NCBI GenBank assembly: GCA_963920525.1
Contig: OY986437.1
Location: 91,910,213-91,974,212, forward strand
Source of the DNA: Dichetophora obliterata
Taxonomy: Eukaryota; Arthropoda; Insecta; Diptera; Sciomyzidae
Direction of reading: 5' to 3'
DNA length: 64,000 bases
The notes below the pieces were generated by a model. It saw only the letters and a list, made by a program, of their open reading frames with translations, did not search any database and was not told where the DNA came from. The position numbers and the translations under genes were made by a program. Positions 44,475 through 56,876 of the stretch are shown here, in pieces (positions within the stretch are counted from its first letter, which is position 1; the number at the start of each line of letters is the position of its first letter).

Positions 44475-46259
44475 ATCACATCATTCATATGCCACAAAAT
44501 TTAAAAACTCTTTGGGAGCCTATGGGCAAAATTGATTTATTTTCGGCAAAATTTTGTTTCAAGAGTTGTATGAAATGTTACTCATACGTCATGGTGCACT
44601 TTTATATAAATCTAAGTGCATATAAGTTAAATAAATATAAATGCAATTTTATTTAATTATATGCACCACACTCATATAATCCCACAGAAAAAATTAAGAA
44701 TTTAATCCAAAATACAAAAGTTAAAAAATTCAACAAAAATTATTCCAGTCGGTGGCTTAAAGGGTCCATTAAAATTTTACGGCAACAATAAATTTTAGAG
44801 AAATACTTTTTTTTATAATCTACAAAAATACTTTTTTAGTCAAATTGTTTTCAACTACAACTTTATTAAAAATAAACATTTTTGTAAAGCCTTTAGTTAG
44901 AAGCTCAAAAATTTTCAGCAGAACATTAATTATTTGTTTTTTTTTTAAGATCAACAAGCTCTGAAAAATCGTGTCCACCGAAAATTTCAGGCGCTCTAGT
45001 TACTAAACTACGTTTTCCTGCCATATTAAATTAATATTTTAATAATAATATTGAAAATTCTAAAAGTTTTCTGTAAAAGTTTTATGGTTATAATGTTATT
45101 AAAATACCTAAAATAAACAATCGCTTTAAAATAGAACTTTAAATACTGGGTGTTTTTCGCTTAAATAACTTAAATGGACCCTTAAGTGTTTCGCTTGAAT
45201 TTTTTGAAAAATATATTGTTGATCGAAAATTCTTAATATTCTTTCTAAGTCAAAGTTAAAAGCTTACTAAACCAGATAAATCTATTATCTTTTTTTTTAA
45301 TATCCAGTAAAAGAAGAACATAAGAGTCTTGTTCTGGACTTAGAACTTATTTTGTATAAGAATTGAACGTCATTGCATTTTGGAAGTCAGCTATTTTAAT
45401 AAGTTCAAAAAAAAATAAACAGAAATGCTTTTTCAATTCTTTCACAACTATTACGAAAAATCAAAGACATAATAAAGATAGAGGACAAATTTGTTAGGTG
45501 TGGAGAATCTCAAAGACTTATTTTAACGATTATGTTGAGATGAGAGTTCGTCCTGCAGAAGAACTCATATTTCAGCAGAATGGCGAGCTAAAACAAAAAT
45601 TTAATATTGCATTAAGCGAACTGAAAAACAAATATCAATGAATTTCCTTTTAGAGTAGAATAAAATGTTGTCGATGAACTAAAAGTTCCATAAAAATTCT
45701 ATTTTTAAATAAAACAATTTAGATTTAAAAAAAAGGATATTTCGAGGTAAATAAAATGTTTCCATCGTTGAAAACAATAACAATACTTACGATTTGTAAC
45801 AAAAATTAAGGCAATAAAAGGATTATTAAGGATTGAGATAAAGGTTGTCAGAAGCATAAGGGGAAGGATTTGAACAAGAATTAGGATGACCAGAAGTAGT
45901 ATAAAAAGTTTTTAAGGATTAGAACAAGTATGATGTAAATAATAAATATACTTTTCCACGTTTAAAAGCCTAAAGCTGTGTTAATAACAAAGCCAACTAC
46001 ATCCGTTTTTGATGTTGTCAAAAACCTCTAAGGTCCCTAAAGCCTCTTCACTTGCGCATAAGCCATAGAGAGTAAGAGTCTGAGTAAGTTTTAAATGCAC
46101 TTACTAAGCATTCTTAACAAAATTATCATAAAGAGGATCGTTACAATTAATTAATATTTAACTATATTAACTAGAACTCCCTATGTTTTATGTAAGACCA
46201 ACTACAGCATCCGACCAATGAGGGCACAATTCATTCCATGTCATATTCACTATGCCATT
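44475..46259. other. AT-rich DNA downstream of Kazrin
   Basis: No gene, RNA gene or repeat recognised. If the 62 kb alternative exon is real, this is intronic. Confidence 0.35.
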
Positions 46260-46620
46260 TCCAATTGTTATTCAGAAGAAAAATCAATTTAAGTTCCGAA
46301 AATCAATTTGGATTTCAAAAAACCTAAATTGAAATTGAGAATAGATCAATTTAATTTCAGAATAAGTCACTTGAACTTTAGAAAAGATAAATTGAAATTC
46401 AGTAATTCCATTTGGAATTCAAGATAAAAATAATTAGAAATGCCATTTTAAATTCAGAAAAGATAATTTAAAATTAAAGAGTTCTATTAAAATTTCTTAA
46501 TAATTTAAATTGAAAAAACATCTATTTGAATATTTGGATATTAGTATTTCAGAAAATATTAATTGAAACGCAGAAAATATCAATTGGAATGCGAAAAAAA
46601 TAAATTTATTTTCAAAAATT
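46260..46620. repeat. Left arm of third composite repeat
   Basis: Degenerate units such as AGATCAATTTAATTTCAGAA, GATAAATTGAAATTCAGTAA and CAGAAAATATCAATTGGAAT lead directly into the hexamer core. Orientation is the same as at 42289. Confidence 0.8.
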
Positions 46621-46622
46621 AA

Positions 46623-48480
46623 TTGTAATTGTAATGGTAATGGTAATGATAATGGTGATAGTAATAGTTATGGCAATGGTAATGGTAATGAAAATGGTAA
46701 TGGTAATGGTAATGGTAATGTTAATGTTAATGGTAATGGTAATGGTAATGGTAATGGTAATGGTAATGGTAATGGTAATGGTAATGGTAATGGTAAAGGT
46801 AATGGTAATGGTAATGGTAATGGTAATGATAATGGTAATGGTAATGATAATGGTGATGGTAATGGTAAAGGTAAAGGTAAAGGTAATGGTAATGGTAAAG
46901 GTAAAGGTAAAGGTAAAGGTAAAGGTAAAGGTAAAGGTAAAGGTAAAGGTAAAGGTAAAGGTAAAGGTAAAGGTAAAGGTAAAGGTAAAGGTCAAGGTAA
47001 AGGTAAAGGTAATGATAATGGTAATGGTAATGGTAATTATAAAGTTAATGTTAATGGTAATGGTAATGTTCATGTTAATGGTAATGATAATGGTAATGAT
47101 AATGGTGATGGTAATGGTAAAGGTAATGATAATGGTAATGGTAATGCTAGTGATAGTGGTAATGGTATTGATAATGGTAATGGAAATGGTAATGGTAAAT
47201 TAATGGTTATGGTAATGGTAAATTAATGGTTATGGTAATGTTAATGGTAATGGTAATAGTGATGGTAGTGGTAAAGGTAATGATAATGTTAATGTTAATG
47301 TTAATGTTAATGTTAATGTTAATGTTAATGTTAATGTTAATGTTAGTGTTAGTGTTAATGTTAATGGTAATGGTAATGGTAATGGTAATGATAATGGTAA
47401 TGGTAATGGTAATTAAAAAGTTAATGTTAATGGTAGTGTTATGTTTATGTTAATTGTAGTGATAATGGTAATGGTATTGGTAATGGTAATGATAATGGTG
47501 ATGGTAATGGTAAAGGTTATGATAATGGTAATGGTAATGCTAGTGATAATGGTAATGGTATTGATAATGGTAATGTTAATGGTAATGATAAATTAATGGT
47601 TATGGTAATGTTAATGGTAATGTTAATGGTAATGTTAATGTTAATGGTAATGTTAATGGTAATGGTAATGGTAATAGTGATGGTAATGGTAAAGGTAATG
47701 GTAATAGTGATGGTAATTGTAATGGTAATGGTAATTATACAGTTAATGTTAATGGTCGTGGTAATGTTTATGTTAATGGTAATGATAATGGTAATGGTAT
47801 TGGTAATGGTAATGATAATGGTTCTGGTAATGGTAATGGTAATGATAATGGTAATGGTAATGCTAGTGATAATGGTAATGGTATTGATAATGGTAATGGT
47901 AATGGTAAATTAATGGTTATGGTAATGTTTATGTTAATGGTAATGGTAATGCTGATGGTAATGGTAAAGGTAATGATAATGTTAATGTTAGTGTTAGTGT
48001 TAGTGTTAATGTTAATGTTAATGTTAATGTTAATGTTAATGTTAATGTTAATGTTAATGTTAATGTTAATGTTAATGTTAATGTTAATGTTAATGTTTAT
48101 GTTTATGTTAATGTTAATGTTAATGTTAATGTTAATGTTAATGTTAATGTTAATGATAATGTTAATGTTAATGTTAATGTTAATGTTAATGTTAATGTTA
48201 ATTTTAATGTTAATGTTAATGTTAATAGTAATAGTAATGTTAATGATAATGGTAATGGTTATAATAATGGTGATGGGAATGGTAAAGGTAATGATAATGG
48301 TAATGGTAGTGATAATAGTAATGGTATTAATAATGGTAATGATAATGGTAATAGTAACGGCATTGATAATGATTTTGGTAATGGTAATGATATTGGTAAT
48401 GTTAAAGGTAACTATAATGATATCGGTAATGATATTGGAAATTGGAATGGCAACAGCTATGGTAGTGCTAACGGTAATGG
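46623..48480 (+). repeat. 1.86 kb hexanucleotide array, GGTAAT, GGTAAA and GTTAAT blocks
   Basis: Period-6 array with sharp blocks: GGTAAT to about 46860, GGTAAA to about 47010, then GTTAAT blocks at 47285-47365 and 47980-48240 separated by mixed GGTAAT/GATAAT. A segment of about 350 bp (AATTATAAAGTTAATGTTAA.. to TGGTAAATTAATGGTTATGG) recurs at about 47035, 47410 and 47735, so there is a higher-order repeat. The plus strand is nearly free of C. The open frames here are artefacts of the period. Confidence 0.95.
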
Positions 48481-48519
48481 TGGGTGTCCATTCTTATATA
48501 TATTTCGATTTTTTTTTTA

Positions 48520-48850
48520 TTTGAACTGATCAGTATTTCATTTAAATAATTTAGAGTTTCAATTGATTTTTTTAGTTTCAATTGATCTATTCTGAATTTT
48601 ATTTGGTCGTTTCTGAATTTCAATTGTTATATTTAGTGTTTCGATTGATATGTTATAAATTTCACTTGATATTTTCTGAATTTGAAATGTAGTTGTGAAT
48701 TTATTTGATTTTTACTGAATTTTAATTAACATTTTCTTAATTTAAAATGAAATTTCTGAATTTCAATTGATCAATTCCGAATTTTAATTGATCTTTTTTG
48801 TATTTCAAATTTAATTTCTGAATTCAATTGATGTTTTTCGAATGTAAATT
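48520..48850. repeat. Right arm of third composite repeat
   Basis: Units AGTTTCAATTGATCTATTCT and TCTGAATTTCAATTGATCAA are the complement of the left-arm units at 46260-46620. Confidence 0.8.
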
Positions 48851-49265
48851 TAACTTTTCTAAATTACGAGTTTATTTATAATTTTCCATAATTGCCAGCA
48901 AATTTTTTGGGATATTCAATTTTTAAAAAAGAACCTTTCTAGTAGAAGAGATAATATTTTGATTGCTGTAAGTATCTTTTTGTAGAACTAGATATTTATT
49001 AATTCAAGTAAAATATATATAAGCTATTATAGAATGGAAGGGAACTTTAATTATTAAATTAATGAATAATATCGTGCGAGGCAAACACGAGGTGCAAAAT
49101 GAATCAGTCGAAAAAATAAAAAAGCTTAGCTTCTGGGAAACGGGCCTTAATTTGATTTTGATGTCGCCTGAGTATCCCCTGGCTAGTATTCATTTCTTAT
49201 GGTATCTGAAATCCAGGATGGACCTCTGACAAAATTCTTCACGAAAACACTACTTCTTAGGCCAA
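48851..49265. other. AT-rich DNA
   Basis: No gene or repeat recognised. Confidence 0.35.
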
Positions 49266-50562
49266 CCCTGCAGTGAAAAATCTTACTAGTAATGAATTTA
49301 ACTAGTTAAAATTAAATTAGTAAAAAAATACTACATATTAAACTAGTGAAATCTTACTAACCAAAAAGTTACTAGATAGGTTTATGTATGTATTCCAGCT
49401 AGATAAAAAATGCAAGCTGTTTTACTAGTTATAAAAGAACTATTCGCTTAATTTATAGTTAACTAACTAGTCGCATTTTGACTAGTTAAAAAAATATCAA
49501 TTGTTTTCTAGCTCATAACTTAGTATTCATAAATGTACTTGCTTCCTTGCTAGATTCAAACTCGCTCGATCTGCATAAATTTGTTAACATTAAATACATT
49601 TCATTTTTCGTTGTAAAAACAGTATCAATTAGGGATGTGACGGATGCCATTTTGCGGATGCAGATCTGTAAAGAGCCTACCTTGAGGATGCGAACGTTTT
49701 CAATGAAATTATAAATTTGTTTTTTGTAATTGTTAACATTTATTTTTTTAAGTAAAAATCTTTTAAAAAAGCAGTCTGGTTCTATTTGTTTCCAAAAATG
49801 CATTTTCGAAAAAACCCTGTTTATCTTATTTATGCCGCCGAGATTGGAAAACATTTGTAAGATACTTTTTAAGTACGCGAGTCCAGATGGCAACAAAAAT
49901 TTTACGTAAACGCGTTTGTCTCGAAACAAGGCTTTTCAGCCTCGTTGACGGTATTACAAAAAAACTTTTCAAATGATCGGACTAAAATTCTAAATATTAT
50001 TGTAGATATGTGTATTTAGTACAATTATATATATTTATTATTATTTAACCTTTTTTGATGCCACCTAATATAAAAAAAGGTTAAAAAGTATTAAAAATTG
50101 CGCCATCTTATTTTGTTTTTGCCCAAATGTGGAATGAGTGTTTCAATATAACTTAAAAGTTTAAATAAAAGTTCATTTTTTAACCTTTAAAAAATGTTAT
50201 TGTATTACTACTAAAATAAAAAAAATCTTAATTTATATTTTCTTCCATTTAATTTTAACTGTGTTTTAGTTAAGCATTTTTTCATATTTTCCGACTTAAA
50301 TAAAATATGTTAAATATAACGGTAAATGACTAGAACAAAACTAATACTAGCATACAACTAGTATGAAAACTACTAGAACTGAACTGGCTATAATAATACT
50401 AATATGAAACTGGTCAATATTAAACTAGTACTTAACTAGTTAAAAATATACTAGCGCAAAGGTGACTCAAATCAATGTAAAAGCATTTGAACTGAAGTAG
50501 TACTGGTATTTTTTGACCTAGTACATTTACTAGTATTTTAACTAGTTGGCTACACTGCAGGG
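49266..50562. mobile_element. ACTAGT-rich inverted-repeat element, about 1.3 kb
   Basis: The ends are CCCTGCAGTG and its exact complement CACTGCAGGG. ACTAGT occurs six times in the first 240 bp and five times in the last 240 bp, with many ACTAG/CTAGT partials, and is absent from the middle. The complemented right end, CAGTGTAGCCAACTAGTT, looks hAT-like. A 138-codon minus-strand ORF (49513-49929) has no recognisable domain. No target duplication seen. Confidence 0.7.
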
Positions 50563-50700
50563 AAATGATCTGGAGCCTTCTTTCATGTCAAAGCTTGTTA
50601 TAGTGAAGGGCATTAGTGGCAGTAAACGAAAAAAAAAACCGAACGATATTTTAATGTACCTCACATGGCATGAGTTTTCATTCAGTTGCGTATATGTGCG

Positions 50701-52214
50701 TTTCAAAACATTATTTTTTGGTGAACAAAATTAAACAGAAACATAATTTAAAATTAGAGCATAATGGTGAAACAAATTTAAATCGAAACAAACCTATAAA
50801 AACGAGCTCACATTGAAAGTCGGGCAAGTAAAGAAAAAGTGCAAATTGTGATCCTTAAACCATTATTTCTGCTAACAACTTTTTCCTACTGTAAAAATAG
50901 CTTCAGTCAAACGCAAAACTTAAAAAAAAAAATATCTCGATAAGTGAATTAAACAACACTGGCAGAAAGGCAGATCGTGATAGACTGTTATTTAAAAGGA
51001 AAATCCGAGCGACAAATTTCACAAATCGCCTTAAAAAGTAAATCAACAGTGCACGATATAATCATGCCTTATACACAAGATAAGAGAATATGCAATAAAG
51101 AACGTACAGTAAATAAAACAGTGCACGATTTAATCACGCCTTATATACAAGATAAGACAATATGCAAGAGAATAAACTTTGGAGCTAAGATGAAAGGTAT
51201 TTTTTAAGAGAAATAAAAAAGACCTATTTGTATTTGTACTAAAACTAGAGGTCATGTTAAAACTCAATTTGAAAAAGAGAAACTCAGAAACAATTTGAAG
51301 AGTTTTGAATAGAAATGTTTAAATTGAAGAGTAGCACGAAAAAAGCACTGTATTAGAAAGAAAAATGTAATAGAACACCCCGATTTCGTGCATGAGCATA
51401 TGACCAAAATACTTTCTATTCTAGAGCAAGGTTAATAAAACAGAAAACATTAGGATCCTCAGCACTTTGAAACAATAAACTTTTAGTACAGGTTTTGTTT
51501 ACCGATGAGAGTTTATTTAATTTATATGGTTCAGATGGAAAGCCAAAAACCGAATGAAGAATTTTGCAATAGAAATTCTAAACATACGATTAAGCATGGT
51601 AGGGGATCAGTCATGGTTTGGGGCTGCGTCTGGTATTGGAAGGATTAATTTTATTGAAGGTATAATGGACAAAAATATGTTCCTTGACATTCTCATGGCG
51701 CAAGTTAAATAAAGTGCGGGAAAATAAGGAATAGCAGACAATTTTTAGTTTTACCAAGACAATGACCTGAAACATACGACGCTCTTGGTAAAGAATAGTG
51801 TACTTAATATTTGTCCCAATGTCATAAAAACAACCTCACAAGGCCCAGATTAAAATGTTATAGAACATCTATGAGATTAACTTGAATCCTGAGTGCAGTA
51901 TCAGAGTTGGGTAACTAAAGATCCAATACTTAAAAAACGTATCCTAAGTGAAGAGTGGAATTAGATTGGAGCTGAAGTTTTTAAAAATTTGGTTTCACCC
52001 ACTTCAAAAAGGCTGCAGAAAGTCATATAAGAAAAAGGATTGGCAACAAAATATTAAATTCTTAGTTTTAGCATTGAATTCCTTATCTGCCCGACTTTCA
52101 ATGTGAGCTCGTTTTCAAAGCTTTGGTTTGATTTAATTTTGTTTTACCGTTATGTTCTAATTTTTTAACTATGTTTCTCTTTAATTTTGCTCACCAATAA
52201 AGAACGTTTTAAAA
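50701..52214 (+). mobile_element. Tc1/Tc3-like element with about 125-bp inverted ends
   Basis: Left GAGCTCACATTGAAAGTCGG (near 50803) is matched exactly by its complement near 52107. Homology continues outward through AGAAACATA and TTGGTGA(A/G)CAAAATTAAA to the ends. Inside is a heavily mutated Tc1-type transposase. Confidence 0.85.
50968..52055 (+). pseudogene. Tc1/Tc3-like transposase, heavily mutated
   Basis: The N-terminus reads RQIVIDCYLKGKSERQIS then KSKSTVHDII, a helix-turn-helix. An internal 70-bp tandem duplication repeats the segment ACAGTGCACGAT..ATATGCA (51047 and 51117). Later pieces include KHGRGSVMVWGCVWYW and the D-x-D-x-KHT-like NDLKHTTLLVKNSV, then SQGPDNVIEHLD-like remains with stops. 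At least ten disabling changes. Confidence 0.8.
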
Positions 52215-52609
52215 AAAATGTATATTGCAATATTCTTCATACATTTTCATTTCTGAAATCAGTATTAATGTTGGCCTAGGATATTTTCACGTAGGCTATA
52301 CTGTCTCTTTTTGTCTCTCTGATACGGTGCAAGCGCTTGACCACAGATAAAATGTTTTCTTTCTGCTTTCATACTCTCTCAAACAACGCTTCTCATTCGA
52401 TTATTTAGTGGATTATTTACGAAACAATTATATTTATGTTCAAGTATGCAAACTTGAATAAAACCGAATAATGAGCGCCGTAAGCAATGCTATACAACAT
52501 CTGTTCTCTCAAATCAACGCTTTACTACTTTAGCGAACGCAACGTTAGAGTTTCTTTTCGTTCACTTACTAGTAGTGCCATTGGACTCTTGGGCTGGCGT
52601 CCTTGTTAC

Positions 52610-53620
52610 AATTCAGGCGGAGATTTTCCAGTAACTGGATTGGAGAAGACCTAAAAGTACTTAAAAATGTTAGTAGGGTTTCTGTCTTACTAATTCAATC
52701 TGCTACGGCTTTTTCCCATGATTGCGTTATTGTGTGAAAGTTGTGCTCGACTTCGCCATAAGAAGCAGGATGAAAGAGAGTGGTAGTTAAATGCCGTAAG
52801 CCACGCCTAATGCAGAACTCTTGCAACTCAGATTCGATTAATTGACGACCGTTATCGGTAACAAAAATATCTTTGAGTGCTTGAATAGTAAAAATTGCTG
52901 TAGTGTTATTCATTTTGTATACATATGGTTACTCTAAATAGCCTTCTATACATATCAGCCACATTGCATCCAGAAATGGTCCTGCAAAATCCAGATGAAT
53001 GCGCTGCCAAGACCGATCTGCTAGCGACCAGTATTAAAACTCACGTGCTAGTGAAGCAGTGCTTCGCTGTTGCCAACTATTGCCCAATGTCCTTCATAGA
53101 ATAAATTAAGAACCGGAACTTGTGCTTTCTTCAGAATGACAACTGGAGTGACGTCTACTTGAAGCAATACACCTCCGCTCTCGAAACTTAAGGCATACCG
53201 GGGTATAAAATACGGTTTTAAATCCTGGATCTCCTTAAAAAGCCTTTCAGGCTAGCCTTCTTGAATAAACTTGCATAACCTCTTGAGAACAGAATCTTTC
53301 TCAGTCATTTTCTTCAAACGTGATGCATTTAATGGTAAATGGGCAAGTTGCTCTTCAACATCCAATTGAAAACAAAAATCTTTATCGAAGTCAACATCAG
53401 GCTCTTTGAAAGGCGTGATTTTCAGTGGACCTGTACTGAATCTGGTAGCGATAATCCATTATAGTCAGTGCATGCCATTGAATACGCTACACTGATAACA
53501 ATTAAAGCTGCTTGTCCGGGTTGAATATAAAAAACAATGGCTTGTGATCCGTTAGCAATGAAAAAGTGCGGCCGTAAAGATATCGGTGAAATTTCTTTCA
53601 AAAGTATCCAAAGATATCTA
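52610..53620 (-). pseudogene. Ty3/gypsy-like pol remnant (RNase H to integrase)
   Basis: On the minus strand, from about 53600 downward: LLTDHKPLFFIFNPDKQ (RNase H), VLNLFYEGHWAIVGN-like sequence replacing the usual zinc-binding HH-CC region, WQRIHLDFAGPFLDAM (integrase core start), then TIQALKDIFVTDNGRQLIES and HLTTTLFHPASYGEVEHNF (52695-52913). Frames are broken. No LTRs are visible nearby. Confidence 0.8.
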
Positions 53621-53811
53621 AGCGCTTTTTTCTCTGTTCTCGATCATTTCAGCATTTTTCACTTAACTTTTGTTTAAGAAAGCTTGTGGTAACATTCCTT
53701 TTGCCACTTTACCGAAAACTTTATAACAAAACTGTTTTTTTAAGGATGAAGTCTGGTGTTCTAACCTGATTTTTAAGGCTATTATGGGAAACATTTAAAT
53801 TTTTTATATCT

Positions 53812-55260
53812 TACTAGCTGAAACCCGGCGCGTTGCTGCCACTCTCCCTATTCAAACGCCCATAAAATATTATCAGTTAAACACCATGTCTAAATTGAGG
53901 TCGAATACTGAATTCTGAGACTGTGCGACCTATATCCACAAAGCTATTCGATATAACAAATTTGGGTTGTATAGGAAGTGCCACTCTCTCTTCATCACCG
54001 CTAATAGAATGTAATCAATTAAACTGGATGTCTACATGGAGGTCGAATACCGAATTCCAAAACTGTGCGACATATAACTCCAAAACTATTCGATAGCACA
54101 AATTTTGATTGTATGGGAGGTGCCACTCTCCTTTTCCCTACGCCCATAAAATTTTAGCAATGAAACTGCATGAGTACATTGAGGTCGAATACTGAATTTT
54201 GAGGCTGAGTTACCTATAACTCCAAATCTATTCGATATCGCAAATTTGGGTTAAATTGGAGGTGTCACGCCCCCCCGACAAACTCTAAAAAATTTTATCA
54301 GTAAATCTGCAAGCGTAAATTTTGGTCGAATACTGAGTTCCGACGCTGTGCGACCTTGAACTACAAAGCTATTCGATATCACAAATTTTCGTTGTATTGG
54401 AGGTGCCACTCCCCCTTGATCAACGCTCATAAAATGTAATCAATGAAACTGCATGTGTACATTGAGGTCCAATACTGAATTCCAAAGCTGTGAGACCTAT
54501 AACCCCAATGCTATTTGATATCTCTAATTTGGGTTAAGTAGGAGGTTTCACGCCCCCTTGTCGTACGCCCATAAAATGTAATTAATGAAACTGCATGTAT
54601 AAATTGGGGCCGAATACTGAATTCTGACGCTGATATTCAATATCGCAAATTTACGTTAAATGGGAGGTGCCACGCCCCTCTTACCAATGAACATAGATTG
54701 AATCAATGAAACTGCATGTGTATATTGAGGTCGAATACTGAATTTCGGCGTTGTACGACTTATAACTCTAAAACTATTTGATAGCACAAAGTTGGGTTGT
54801 ATGGGAAGTGCCACTCCCCTTTGCCCTACGACGACAAAATGTAAGTATTGAAAATGCATGTATAAATTTAGGTCGAATACCGAATTCTTACGCTGTCAAC
54901 CTATAACTTCAAAGCAATACGATATCGCAAATTTGGGTTGTAAGGGAGATGTCACGGCTCCCTGTCCAACGCCCATAAAATAAAACCATTGAAACTGCAT
55001 GTGTAGATTGAGGTCAAAAACTGAATTCCAAAGATGAATTCCTATAACTTCAAAGCTTTTCGATATCACAAATTTGGGTTGTATCGGAGGTGCCCCTCCC
55101 CCTTGTCCACTCCCATAAAATTTCATCACAGAAACGGTACGTCTAAATTGTGGTCGAATACCGAATTTCTAAGCTGTGCGACCCATAACTCTAACTAAAG
55201 CTATTCGATAACAACAATTTTTTATTTATATGTGGGAGGTAAAAGGGGGTGTGGCATTGC
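53812..55260. repeat. Tandem array of about 150-bp degenerate monomers
   Basis: It starts ACTAGCTGAAACCCGGCGCG. About nine to ten units follow, each with GGTCGAATACTGAATTC, CTATTCGATATCACAAATTT, GGGTTGTATGGGAGGTGCCA, CTCCCCC and CGCCCATAAAAT. Monomers differ at many positions. Open frames through it are repeat artefacts. Confidence 0.85.
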
Positions 55261-55680
55261 CCCTTAAACCATCTCGTACTCAAAGCAAAGCGTACTTACA
55301 AAATTTGAGCTCAATCGGACCAATGGTTTCGAAGTATTTTGATATTTTCTTTAAAGTAGGCGTAGATGAATTGTGACCACGCCCATTTTTTCAAAGTTAA
55401 CTATAGTTATCATACTTATTTACCAAACTTATCAACTTATTTACCAAATTTTAATTTCATACGACCAAAACCGTCTTAAATACAGCATTTTTATTGATTT
55501 GTGGGCGACAAAAGGGGGTGTGGTACAAAACCTGCAAAGATACACACATGCAATTTCTTATGTGCACCCTCCACACAGACCCCAATCACCCCTGAAAATT
55601 TCATTGAAATCGGGCAAGCCGTCTAGGAGGAGTATGCGAACAGGAAGTTTTGCCACTTAATTTTATATATATAGATATCA
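55261..55680. repeat. Tail segment of the 150-bp repeat element
   Basis: Includes AAAGGGGGTGTGGCATTGCC, near copies of it, and CGTCTAGGAGGAGTATGCGA, ending TTTTATATATATAGAT. A similar TTTATATAGAT ending recurs at 56088-56098, suggesting two nested or successive ends of one repeat family. Confidence 0.6.
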
Positions 55681-56098
55681 AAACAGTGGGCGCAAAAGTG
55701 GGCGTGGTCAATTTTTCTTTCAGTAAACACTTAAATTGGATTACTACGAACATTTGAAAAAAAAATTATCCAAATCGGTCCAGCCGTTTTCCGATTTTAG
55801 ATAAATTGAAAAAAGTGGGCGCAAAAGTGGGCGTGGTCAATTTTTCTTTCCGACAAAACTTAAATTGGATTACTATGAACATTAAAAAAAAAATTATCCA
55901 AATCGGTCCAGCCGTTTTCCGATTTTAGATAAATCAAAAAAAGTTGGCGCAAAGTGGGCGTGGTCAATTTTTCTTTCCGTAAAAACCTAAGTTGGACTAT
56001 TACGAACATTTTAAAAAAAAAATTATCCAAATCGGTTCAGCCGTTCTCAACTGATGCAATTACCAACGAACGACATTTGATTTTTATTTATATAGATT
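55681..56098. repeat. Three tandem copies of a 129-bp unit
   Basis: Copies begin near 55686, 55815 and 55943 with GTGGGCGCAAAAGTGGGCGT. Each includes TTATCCAAATCGGTCCAGCC. The array ends TTTATTTATATAGAT. Confidence 0.88.
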
Positions 56099-56876
56099 AT
56101 TGGCATCTTTAACTGTACAAAATGAACACCTAAAAAAAGGTGTGTTACTGGTCCAGGTGATTACGGCACTTAAAGTCATCTGTACAGCAATAAAAACATT
56201 ATTGTTCTATAGGCTTGTCATTCTGGCAGGCAACAAATGACAAATTTTTGAAAATTGCGTTTTCTTTTGATGAAAATCGGTGTGAAAAGTAGGAAAAAAT
56301 TATTAAAAATAAACAATACTAGGAGAAAAGGCTGGGTTGTGAACCGGGTTTTTTTTCTAACTTTCCACATAAAGGTATCGAATAATCCAATATACCGTTG
56401 GAAAGGTAAAAAAAAGAGGCAAGTCCTTATGCAGACATATTAGTGTTTTGATGAATATTAAGCTCTCTACGGAAAATTTTCTAAGGACGTTATTTTTGGC
56501 TCAGCCAAAAAAATGGCTGGTTTGTGAACCATCTGAAAAATCCAAATAAATGTCTGAAAATACGAATTCAATCACCCATAATTGTATAATAAGTAAAGAT
56601 TTAATTTATTCAGAAGGCCTCAAGAGGCAAAACAAGTTTTTTTGACGCCACTTAGACCAAAAAAACGAAATGAATGGAAGTATAAATTTTTGAATCGAAG
56701 CTTTTTACGCCTCGTTTTGTGATTTAATTGAGTGAAATTTCAAAAACGACACTTTTTTCCATACACCTTTTTCTTAGAATTGTTTTTGTTTTTTTACTTA
56801 CTTTACAACAAGAGGATATAAAATTAAAAATATTTATGTGATTTTTTTGTTTTTGACCAATTTTTTGTTTTTCTGT

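Noticed and set aside
46612..48524. ORFs of about 75-203 codons of VM/LM or TI repeats
   Set aside because: Same cause: hexanucleotide array. No independent coding signal.
54656..55129. Two minus-strand ORFs with similar peptides (GQ-x-G-x-APPIQP)
   Set aside because: The similarity comes from the 150-bp tandem monomers, not from a gene family.
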